Origin: Flavobacteriales bacterium
GTDB taxonomy: Bacteria; Bacteroidota; Bacteroidia; Flavobacteriales_D; SKUL01
DNA length: 5,613 nucleotides
Assembly: GCA_007129985.1 (NCBI GenBank)
Contig: SKUL01000280.1
Coordinates: forward strand, 1 to 5,613
Direction of reading: 5' to 3'
Shown here piece by piece: positions 1 through 5,538 of the stretch; the first letter of the stretch is position 1; every line of letters starts with the position of its first letter. Position numbers and translations under genes: made by a program. The notes beneath the pieces are model-generated. The model searched no databases, was not told the origin of the DNA, and worked only from the letters and a program-made list of their open reading frames with translations.

Positions 1-20
1 CCACAGCGGTAAATGCTGCG

Positions 21-28
21 TACCTTTG
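21..28 (+). promoter_or_regulatory. Bacteroidota-type -7 promoter box (TACCTTTG) of the first operon
   Basis: TACCTTTG matches the TAnnTTTG -7 consensus recognised by the Bacteroidota primary sigma factor. It ends only four bases before the ATG at 33, so transcription would begin at or next to the start codon and give a leaderless or nearly leaderless mRNA. The partner -33 element (TTG) would fall at or before the window's left edge, so it cannot be checked. The match is exact at the six fixed positions, but the motif is short and could occur by chance. Confidence 0.55.
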
Positions 29-32
29 CATC

Positions 33-1004
33 ATGCGCAAATGGCTGGACCGGTACTACGGAGTTTTCCGAAAAATCAAGCTTAACTACGTGTTGCTGAA
101 CTTGCTGAACTACGGCAAGCTCAAAGCCAACCGCAATAAATACCGCGAACTCGGGCTGAAAAAACCTGTGTGGGCACCCGTGTCAAGCCTCGATTTTGGC
201 AACCGCCCCGATGACCGCCCCTGGCTCGATCAACCTGATGCGCTTCATCAACTTCAAAACCACCCCGACTTTCACACCTTTGACGAGGGTACACGCAAGG
301 AATTACTACAATGGCCGGAACGAGGCTACATGGTGTTAGATTCATTTTTTACTGAAGCCGATGTGGATGCTATCAACGCCGAAGTGGACCGCCTCATCAC
401 CCAAAAAGAGGTGGATTTCAACTTCACCGGACGCAAAATCATGTTCGCGTTCAGGCACAGTAATTTGCTTCGTGAAGTAGCCAAAGACCAAAGATTGCAC
501 CGACTGTTGAGCTTTGTGTTGGGTCGTGAAGTGGTTCCTTTCCAGACCATCAACTTTCTGCAAGGGTCGGAGCAGCGGGCACACAGCGACTTTATCCACA
601 TGACCACAGAGCCCAAAGGCAATCTCATTGCGGCGTGGATTGCGCTCGAAGATATTCACACCGACAATGGTCCGCTGGTGTATTACCCCGGAAGCCACAA
701 GTTGCCTTATATCCTCAACGGCACCTACGACCACGGCGGTAATCGCTGGATGATTGGCGACGATGCCTACGGTCGCTACGAAGACGAGGTGCAGCGCATG
801 ATTGACCTGCACGGTTTGAAGCCGCAGGAATTTCACGCCAAAAAAGGCGATGTGCTCGTCTGGCACGGCAATCTCTACCACGCCGGCAAGCCCATTCTTA
901 AGGAGGGAGCAACCCGCAAAAGCATGGTGGTGCACTTTTTTGGCGAAGGCGTGTTTTGCTACCATGAGCTCACCCAGCGTCCTGCCTTTATTGAAACCGT
1001 TTAA
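33..1004 (+). CDS. Phytanoyl-CoA dioxygenase (PhyH) family Fe(II)/2-oxoglutarate oxygenase
   Basis: This 323-residue protein is predicted to be a cytoplasmic non-haem iron, 2-oxoglutarate-dependent oxygenase that hydroxylates an unknown small molecule. The PhyH-type double-stranded beta-helix spans roughly residues 95-305. The iron ligands are readable: His184-Ser-Asp186 (in AHSDFIHM) form the HxD pair and His283 (in LYHAG) is the distal ligand. Arg295, twelve residues later, is the likely 2-oxoglutarate anchor. The segments WIALEDIHTDNGPL and YYPGSHK are typical of the fold. Residues 1-60 are basic and hydrophobic, lie outside the domain and resemble nothing I recognise. The ATG at 33 is chosen because it follows a -7 promoter box and the next in-frame Met is near residue 100, at the domain edge. 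There is no Shine-Dalgarno sequence. The family includes oxygenases of lipid, osmolyte (ectoine hydroxylase) and secondary metabolism; nothing here fixes the substrate. An ABC-F gene follows after 8 bases. Confidence 0.88.
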   Translation: MRKWLDRYYGVFRKIKLNYVLLNLLNYGKLKANRNKYRELGLKKPVWAPVSSLDFGNRPDDRPWLDQPDALHQLQNHPDFHTFDEGTRKELLQWPERGYMVLDSFFTEADVDAINAEVDRLITQKEVDFNFTGRKIMFAFRHSNLLREVAKDQRLHRLLSFVLGREVVPFQTINFLQGSEQRAHSDFIHMTTEPKGNLIAAWIALEDIHTDNGPLVYYPGSHKLPYILNGTYDHGGNRWMIGDDAYGRYEDEVQRMIDLHGLKPQEFHAKKGDVLVWHGNLYHAGKPILKEGATRKSMVVHFFGEGVFCYHELTQRPAFIETV

Positions 1005-1012
1005 GCCCTATC

Positions 1013-2893
1013 ATGAATCTGTTATCGGTTGAAAATCTTGCCATTTCGTTTGGAGAACGCACCCTTTTTTCGGGGTTGACGTTTGGCGTGGCCAAGGGTA
1101 ACAAGGTGGCGCTGGTGGCCAAAAACGGCTCGGGAAAAACCACGCTGATGCGCTGCCTGGCCGGTAAAATGGCTCCTCATGAAGGCACGGTTACCTACCG
1201 CAAAGACATTCGGGTGGGCTTTCTCTCGCAAGACGATGATCTGGCACCTGAACTTCGTATTCGCGATGTGGTGCTGGCCGGCAGAAATTCGGAGATGCAG
1301 GCGCTGAGTCACTACAATCACTGTTTGCAATCCGGAGCCTCTGCCGAGCAGGTGCAGGCCGCATTTGAAGCCGTAGAGCGCCTCAACGCCTGGGATGTGG
1401 AGCATCAGGTTCAGGAGGTATTGAACCGACTGGGGATGCAGAACCCCGAAGCCACCATCGGCACCCTGAGCGGCGGACAGCGTAAGCGTGTGCAACTGGC
1501 CCGCGTGCTGATTGAAAATCCCGACCTGCTGCTACTCGACGAGCCCACCAACCACCTGGACCTCGCCATGATTGAGTGGCTGGAAGAATACCTGCACAGC
1601 ACATCCTGCACGCTGCTGATGGTTACCCACGACCGCTATTTTCTGGATCGCGTGTGCGACGAGGTGCTGGAACTGGCCGACGGTCAGATGTACAAGTTCA
1701 AGGGTAATTTCAGCTACTACCTGGAGCAGAAAGCCCTGCGCGAAGAATGGCAGGCCGTGAACATGGAGAAAACCCAACGGTTTCTGAAGAAAGAGCTTGA
1801 GTGGATCAGAAGGCAACCCCAGGCCCGCGGAACCAAATCGAAAGCGCGCACCGAAGCCTTTTACGACAAAAAGAGCGACGCACAAAGTCGCAGTACCCAC
1901 GACGATGAATTACATCTTGAGGTTAATTTCAACCGGCTGGGCACCAAGATTATCGAGTTTCACAATGTGTCGAAATCTTACGGTGACAAACTGCTGATTA
2001 AAGGCTTCACCTACACCATGAAGCGCAACGAAAAAGTGGGTATTGCCGGTCCGAACGGAACGGGAAAAACCACCCTGCTGCGCATGATTACCGGCGAGGA
2101 ACAGCCCGATACCGGCAAAATTGTGCTGGGCGAAACCGTGGAAATCGGGTACTACCGGCAGAGCCATTTTGAGTTTTCGGACGAGCAAAAGGTGATTGAC
2201 GCTATCACCGAAGTAGCAGAAATCATCCCGCTAAAAGGAGGTCGCAAACTCACGGCGGCGCAGTTGCTGGAGCGCTTTCAGTTTAACCGAAGCATGCACT
2301 ACCAGTTTATTGCCAAGCTGAGCGGAGGCGAGAAAAAACGTCTGGCCCTTTGCCGTGTGCTGATGCGCAATCCCAACGTCCTGATACTGGATGAGCCCAC
2401 CAACGATCTCGACATTTACACCCTGAGCGTACTCGAAGACTACCTGCAGCAGTTTCAGGGAGTGGTGATTGTGATTAGCCACGACCGCTACTTTATTGAC
2501 AAGGTTGTGGATCACTTGTTTGTGTTTCGCGGCAAAGGATTGATCAAAGACTTTCCCGGTAATTACACCCGCTTTCTGGAGTGGGACAAGCAAGAGCAGC
2601 AAGCAGAGGCATCGCGCTCGGCGGCGCAAAAGGCAGCACAATCGGCGAATACAGCAACGCCCAAGAAGAACGACACTCCCAAAACCAAGCTCAGCTACAA
2701 GGAAAAGCTGGAGTTTGAGCGTCTGGAGGAGGAAATAGCGCAGCTCGAATCGCGCAAGGCAGAGCTTGAATCTCTTCTCGCCAACGAAAACGACCACGAA
2801 GCCCTGATGAAACTCAGCGAGGAGCTGGGCACCACCATGGACGACATTGATACGAAAACCATGCGCTGGCTGGAGCTGTCGGAGTACGCATAA
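1013..2893 (+). CDS. uup: ABC-F family ATPase, Uup/YfmR type
   Basis: This 626-residue soluble protein has two ATP-binding cassettes and no membrane segments, as expected of ABC-F ribosome-associated factors. Cassette 1 has Walker A at 36-44 (AKNGSGKTT), signature LSGGQRKRV at 152-160, Walker B ending LLDEPTNHLD with catalytic Glu177, and switch His206. Cassette 2 has Walker A at 346-354 (GPNGTGKTT), signature LSGGEKKRL at 436-444, Walker B LILDEPTNDLD with Glu461, and switch His490. The inter-cassette linker, about 236-310, is helical and basic and contains ELEWIRRQPQARGTKSKAR, characteristic of the Uup/YfmR group. An Ala/Gln/Lys-rich tether (526-560) leads to a C-terminal coiled coil (about 560-624) like the Uup C-terminal domain. 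Its length is close to E. coli Uup. Known members bind the ribosomal E site and help resolve stalled or defective translation. It is probably co-transcribed with the dioxygenase gene upstream. The symbol is assigned by subfamily; a drug-resistance ABC-F role is less likely. Confidence 0.93.
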   Translation: MNLLSVENLAISFGERTLFSGLTFGVAKGNKVALVAKNGSGKTTLMRCLAGKMAPHEGTVTYRKDIRVGFLSQDDDLAPELRIRDVVLAGRNSEMQALSHYNHCLQSGASAEQVQAAFEAVERLNAWDVEHQVQEVLNRLGMQNPEATIGTLSGGQRKRVQLARVLIENPDLLLLDEPTNHLDLAMIEWLEEYLHSTSCTLLMVTHDRYFLDRVCDEVLELADGQMYKFKGNFSYYLEQKALREEWQAVNMEKTQRFLKKELEWIRRQPQARGTKSKARTEAFYDKKSDAQSRSTHDDELHLEVNFNRLGTKIIEFHNVSKSYGDKLLIKGFTYTMKRNEKVGIAGPNGTGKTTLLRMITGEEQPDTGKIVLGETVEIGYYRQSHFEFSDEQKVIDAITEVAEIIPLKGGRKLTAAQLLERFQFNRSMHYQFIAKLSGGEKKRLALCRVLMRNPNVLILDEPTNDLDIYTLSVLEDYLQQFQGVVIVISHDRYFIDKVVDHLFVFRGKGLIKDFPGNYTRFLEWDKQEQQAEASRSAAQKAAQSANTATPKKNDTPKTKLSYKEKLEFERLEEEIAQLESRKAELESLLANENDHEALMKLSEELGTTMDDIDTKTMRWLELSEYA

Positions 2894-2901
2894 CCGTTTT
2901 T

Positions 2902-2937
2902 CGCAGGACAAACGCATGGAAAATGCTCGTGTCTGTG
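2902..2937 (+). terminator. Weak hairpin just after the ABC-F stop, possible transcript end
   Basis: The outer stem pairs CGCAG-G-ACA (2902-2910, one bulged G) with TGTCTGTG (2930-2937), including one G-T wobble. The inner stem pairs GCAT (2914-2917) with ATGC (2923-2926) around a GGAAA loop. It starts nine bases after the stop codon, where a terminator or mRNA 3'-end structure would be expected. It is followed by A-rich sequence rather than a T-run, so it is not a standard Rho-independent terminator and the call is tentative. Confidence 0.25.
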
Positions 2938-3014
2938 AAAAAGAAATTTGATATCGAGACTGACGTTTACCTCGCGTGCTTTGCGCCTTCCTTGCGCCCG
3001 GACGAATGTCGGGA

Positions 3015-3039
3015 TTGCGGTAAAAAGGCTCAACCGCAA
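3015..3039. repeat. Perfect 7-bp hairpin inside the intergenic repeat
   Basis: TTGCGGT (3015-3021) is the exact reverse complement of ACCGCAA (3033-3039), with the loop AAAAAGGCTCA between them. Bases 3035-3039 also belong to the right arm of the larger palindrome, so the two structures are mutually exclusive in a single strand. Confidence 0.6.
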
Positions 3040-3066
3040 GGAGCGCAATAGAGACGCAAGGAACGC
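3035..3066. repeat. 12-base direct repeat CGCAAGGAGCGC / CGCAAGGAACGC
   Basis: Two copies, 3035-3046 and 3055-3066, differ at one position and start 20 bases apart. They form the right arm of the nested palindrome. The inverted left arm has two related TTGCG blocks, so the element seems built from several copies of one short unit. Confidence 0.6.
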
Positions 3067-3248
3067 TATGAGTATGGATGTCAATCATAAATCCTTGCAC
3101 TTGTTCAATTCGACAGCACCTTCGCATCTCTCAATAGCGAAACACGCAGATAACAATCTCCACAAAAAATAAGGGTCTTCAACGCATTGATGGCTTTTGA
3201 ACAGATACCCCGAATAAGTTCGCTCTTCTCCTTTTACACCCATCATCG

Positions 3249-3286
3249 TCGTTCCGAAAAGGATTCATTACTTTTCGTTCCGAAAA
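3249..3286. promoter_or_regulatory. Repeated operator-like site upstream of the antiporter
   Basis: TCGTTCCGAAAA occurs twice without mismatch, at 3249-3260 and 3275-3286, a 26-base period. The downstream copy lies in a perfect inverted repeat: TTTTCG (3272-3277), spacer TTC, CGAAAA (3281-3286). The upstream copy keeps only a three-base palindromic core (TCG/CGA). The pair ends nine bases before the antiporter ATG and overlaps a candidate -7 box, as expected of a repressor operator or another promoter-proximal regulatory site. The regulator is unknown; no regulator gene is present in the window. Confidence 0.45.
3269..3276 (+). promoter_or_regulatory. Candidate -7 box (TACTTTTC) for the antiporter-Usp operon
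   Basis: TACTTTTC matches the Bacteroidota TAnnTTTG motif except for the last base. It would put the transcript start near 3281-3283 and leave a leader of about 15 bases. No TTG -33 element is visible at the usual distance, so if real this promoter is weak or needs an activator. It overlaps the second copy of the TCGTTCCGAAAA repeat. Confidence 0.3.
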
Positions 3287-3295
3287 CAGCCACAC

Positions 3296-4690
3296 ATGGA
3301 AACGCCCGTTTTTATCATCGGTTTGGGTCTGCTAATCTTTGGCGCCCACTTGTTTAACCGGATTTTCAGCTACACGCGTGTACCCAACGCCCTGCTTTTT
3401 ATTGTGTTCGGTATCATCATCGGGCCCATTCTGAAACTGGTGGTACCCGACGATTTCGGAAAAATGGGGGCTATTTTCTCGGCTGTTACGCTCATTTTGC
3501 TTCTCTACGAAAGTGGCACCAACCTCAACGTAGGGGCATCCAAAAAGGCATTTGGGCCGTCGCTGCTGTTTACACTGCTCAACTTTCTGACCAGCGCAAT
3601 CATCGGAACGACTGTCGCTTATATTTTTTACAGCGAGCTGGAATTTATCAGTGCACTATTTTTCGGGGTCATTGTTGCGGGAACATCTTCTGCAATAGTT
3701 ATCCCCATGTTGCAGCAAATCAAGGCCGACGAAGGAACCACTACTTATCTCGTGCTGGAATCTGCGCTGAGCGATGTGTTTTGTTTGGTGGTAGGTCTGG
3801 CGTTGTTCGACTCGGTTCGGGCCGGATCCATTGACGTGGGTTCCATTGGGGTCAGTATCGCCAAAGCATTTTTTCTGGCCACGTTTATTGGTCTGGCAGC
3901 CGGCTATTTGTGGTCGGTGGTACTGAACCTTATCCGCGATTTACAAAACCACATTCTGATTAACCTGGGTATGCTTTTCATCATCTACGGAATGAGCGAG
4001 TACTACAACCTCAACGGAGGTATTGCATCGCTCGCCTTTGGATTTGCCCTGGCAAACAGCTACCTGATTCCAAACGGGTTTTACAGTGCAAGGTGGAAAC
4101 CCAAGCCGCTTATGCACGAGGAAAAACTGCTCTTCTCGGAGCTGGTTTTTGTGTTGGCCACCTTCTTCTTCGTGTACGTGGGTATCAACATCGTATTTGC
4201 CTATCCGTCTATCTACATCGCCTCGCTGCTCATTGTGGTGCTCATTCTGATTGTGAGACCATGGGCGGTGAAATACTCCATTTACTCAAAGCACAGCGTG
4301 CGTGATTTGGGCATGATGAGCGTGATGGCGCCCAAAGGAATCGTACCTGCTATTTTGGCCGCTCTGCCCTTGCAGCTCGGACTGGAGCGCAACAATGAGT
4401 TTCTCATCGCGCAGGGCCAAATCATTCAAAATCTGACATTTTCAATCATTCTCCTGAGCATTTTGATTTGCTCAGGTCTGGTGATTTACATTTCTTCGCG
4501 GCGCGACGGAATGTGGTACATGAAAACGTTCTTCGCGAAAAAAATCAAAACCGATCCCGATTCCGGCGATGATGCAAGCGGTGATGACCCCGCCCATGAA
4601 ATGCTGGACGAAATGCTGAACAGAGAACAAACGGCTCCGCCCGATGGTCCTGAAAGCAGTTCCACAGAATCGGCCGAACCTGAAAAATGA
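3296..4690 (+). CDS. Cation:proton antiporter (CPA superfamily, NhaP-like)
   Basis: This 464-residue inner-membrane protein is predicted to exchange Na+ or K+ for H+, serving ion and pH homeostasis. About 12-13 hydrophobic segments run from residues 4 to 400, matching the CPA Na+/H+ exchanger fold. The unwound-helix motif AGTSSAIVIP is at 128-137. The ion-binding helix reads LESALSDVFCLV, with Glu155 and Asp160; the residue before the Asp is Ser159 rather than the Asn of CPA1 or Asp of CPA2. Conserved basic residues are Arg321 (RPW) and Lys347 (APKGIVPAILA). After the last helix comes a short basic patch, then a disordered acidic tail (419-464) with 15 Asp/Glu. The start is chosen because METPVFIIGLGLL leads straight into the first helix. 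There is no Shine-Dalgarno sequence. A Usp gene follows after 11 bases, suggesting an operon. Ion specificity cannot be read from the sequence. Confidence 0.88.
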   Translation: METPVFIIGLGLLIFGAHLFNRIFSYTRVPNALLFIVFGIIIGPILKLVVPDDFGKMGAIFSAVTLILLLYESGTNLNVGASKKAFGPSLLFTLLNFLTSAIIGTTVAYIFYSELEFISALFFGVIVAGTSSAIVIPMLQQIKADEGTTTYLVLESALSDVFCLVVGLALFDSVRAGSIDVGSIGVSIAKAFFLATFIGLAAGYLWSVVLNLIRDLQNHILINLGMLFIIYGMSEYYNLNGGIASLAFGFALANSYLIPNGFYSARWKPKPLMHEEKLLFSELVFVLATFFFVYVGINIVFAYPSIYIASLLIVVLILIVRPWAVKYSIYSKHSVRDLGMMSVMAPKGIVPAILAALPLQLGLERNNEFLIAQGQIIQNLTFSIILLSILICSGLVIYISSRRDGMWYMKTFFAKKIKTDPDSGDDASGDDPAHEMLDEMLNREQTAPPDGPESSSTESAEPEK

Positions 4691-4701
4691 ACAAGTAAAC
4701 C

Positions 4702-5526
4702 ATGAGCGCACAAGGCATTATCATTCCAACAGATTTTTCGGCTGCCGACAGCACCGCTATTTTGCAAGCCGTACATATTGCCCGTAAAACCGGAGACATG
4801 ATTACCCTTCTGCACATTGCAGACAGCGACACCACTGATACAGAGCGGAAGCGCATGGAGTCCATTTGCGATGAGATTTCAGGTAACCACGGGGTGCGTG
4901 TGGGCTATGTGATTGAGCGGGGAAATGATCTGATAGATGACCTTGTGCGCGTATTGCGGTCGCACTCTCCGCGCATGCTTGTTATGGGAACTGAAGGGAT
5001 ACGCGGCATTGCGCAACATCTTTTTGGTGCCCGTATTTTGGGAATTGTGCGAAATACACCGGTGCCGTCGGTGGTGGTGCAGGACGATACGCCAGTGAAA
5101 GAAGCCTTCAATAAAATACTCCTTCCGGTGGATGACCTTGAGCCCTTTGAGGAAAAGGTAAAAAGCGTGATTCCCTTTGCGCAATGGTTCAACGCTGAGG
5201 TGAAGCTCTACGCTTTACAACACCCGATGACGGACGACAGGAAAGTGCGGGAGCACATTGTGCTGAGTAGAAAGATGCTGAAAGAAGCGGATATCACTTT
5301 TTCTGAAACGGAAGAATCGCCCACCTTATTCTCGGCCGGTGTAGCCAAGCAAACCCTCAAATTTGCTGAATCGTGGGGCGCTGATTTGATTGCTATTTCC
5401 CTCAACGACCCTGTAAACAAAGGCAATATCAACCAGGCCGATTGCGAGCGGATCATCAACAACGACCAGCATATTGCGGTGCTTTGCACTCCCAAAAAAC
5501 TCGATAGTAAAAAGTTATTCGGGTAG
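4702..5526 (+). CDS. Universal stress protein, tandem UspA domains
   Basis: This 274-residue soluble cytoplasmic protein contains two Usp (UspA/HUP-fold) domains, about 1-127 and 136-264. Domain 1 opens with the beta-strand GIIIPTDFS and has MGTEGIRGIAQHLFGA at 95-110. That fits the ATP-binding pattern G-2x-G-9x-G-(S/T) through Gly96, Gly99 and Gly109, except that Ala110 replaces Ser/Thr; VPSVVV closes the domain. Domain 2 opens with KILLPVDDLEPFE and ends HIAVLCTP but lacks the glycine motif, so it probably does not bind nucleotide and may serve in packing. Two-domain Usps of about 280 residues are common in Bacteroidota. The 11-base gap after the antiporter suggests co-transcription; Usp domains are also known as attached cytoplasmic modules of cation/proton antiporters, so a regulatory role on that transporter is plausible inference. 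No Shine-Dalgarno sequence is visible. The target or partner is not determined. Confidence 0.88.
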   Translation: MSAQGIIIPTDFSAADSTAILQAVHIARKTGDMITLLHIADSDTTDTERKRMESICDEISGNHGVRVGYVIERGNDLIDDLVRVLRSHSPRMLVMGTEGIRGIAQHLFGARILGIVRNTPVPSVVVQDDTPVKEAFNKILLPVDDLEPFEEKVKSVIPFAQWFNAEVKLYALQHPMTDDRKVREHIVLSRKMLKEADITFSETEESPTLFSAGVAKQTLKFAESWGADLIAISLNDPVNKGNINQADCERIINNDQHIAVLCTPKKLDSKKLFG

Positions 5527-5538
5527 CTGATTGAGGTT

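Larger units (their letters stand above)
2974..3066. repeat. Nested palindromic intergenic repeat (TTGCG/CGCAA type)
   Basis: A 93-base element with three superimposed symmetries. The left arm (2974-2996) matches the reverse complement of the right arm (3035-3066) at 20 of 23 positions, the right arm carrying nine extra bases. Between them lies a small hairpin at 2997-3013: CCC, bulged G, GAC, loop GAAT, GTC, GGG. A second hairpin at 3015-3039 pairs TTGCGGT perfectly with ACCGCAA around an 11-base A-rich loop. From general knowledge, repeats built of CTTTGCG and CGCAAAG blocks around an A-rich centre, and CCCGAC/GTCGGG hairpins, are common between Bacteroidota genes; the identification with them is inference. 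It encodes nothing convincing. It could be a dispersed non-coding repeat, a bidirectional transcript-end structure, or the remnant of a miniature mobile element. No flanking target duplication is evident. Confidence 0.65.
2894..3295. other. Intergenic region with nested repeat and operator-like site, no convincing gene
   Basis: About 400 bases separate the ABC-F stop from the antiporter start. Open frames cross it on both strands, the longest wholly inside being 74 codons on the plus strand (2948-3172), but they run through the palindromic repeat, encode low-complexity basic peptides and have no credible start signals. From left to right it holds a weak hairpin, a nested inverted repeat, a stretch of about 180 bases (3067-3248) in which I see nothing convincing, and a 12-base direct repeat beside the antiporter gene. 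Confidence 0.7.

Noticed and set aside
342..965. A 207-codon minus-strand open frame opposite the dioxygenase gene
   Set aside because: It lies entirely antisense to a gene with an intact catalytic motif, and its product shows no recognisable domain; it is a by-product of codon bias on the other strand.
3065..3088. Minus-strand MIDIHTHS, resembling the start of TatD or PHP-type metal-dependent hydrolases
   Set aside because: Only eight codons match, and the frame then runs straight into the palindromic repeat with no further similarity. A relic of a gene start is possible, but chance is the simpler explanation.
2231..3127. A 298-codon minus-strand open frame covering the end of the ABC-F gene and the intergenic repeat
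   Set aside because: Most of it is antisense to the second cassette and coiled coil of the ABC-F gene, it reads through the palindromic repeat, and the product is low-complexity with no known domain.
2948..3172. A 74-codon plus-strand open frame in the intergenic region
   Set aside because: Its sequence is dictated by the repeat element, it is rich in Arg/Lys/Asn/Ser without a domain, and it has no promoter or ribosome-binding signal.
3197..3222. TTG at 3197-3199 with TAAGTTCG at 3215-3222 as a second promoter
   Set aside because: The spacing of 15 bases is short for a Bacteroidota promoter and the -7 box departs from consensus; it would also leave a leader of about 70 bases with no visible structure.
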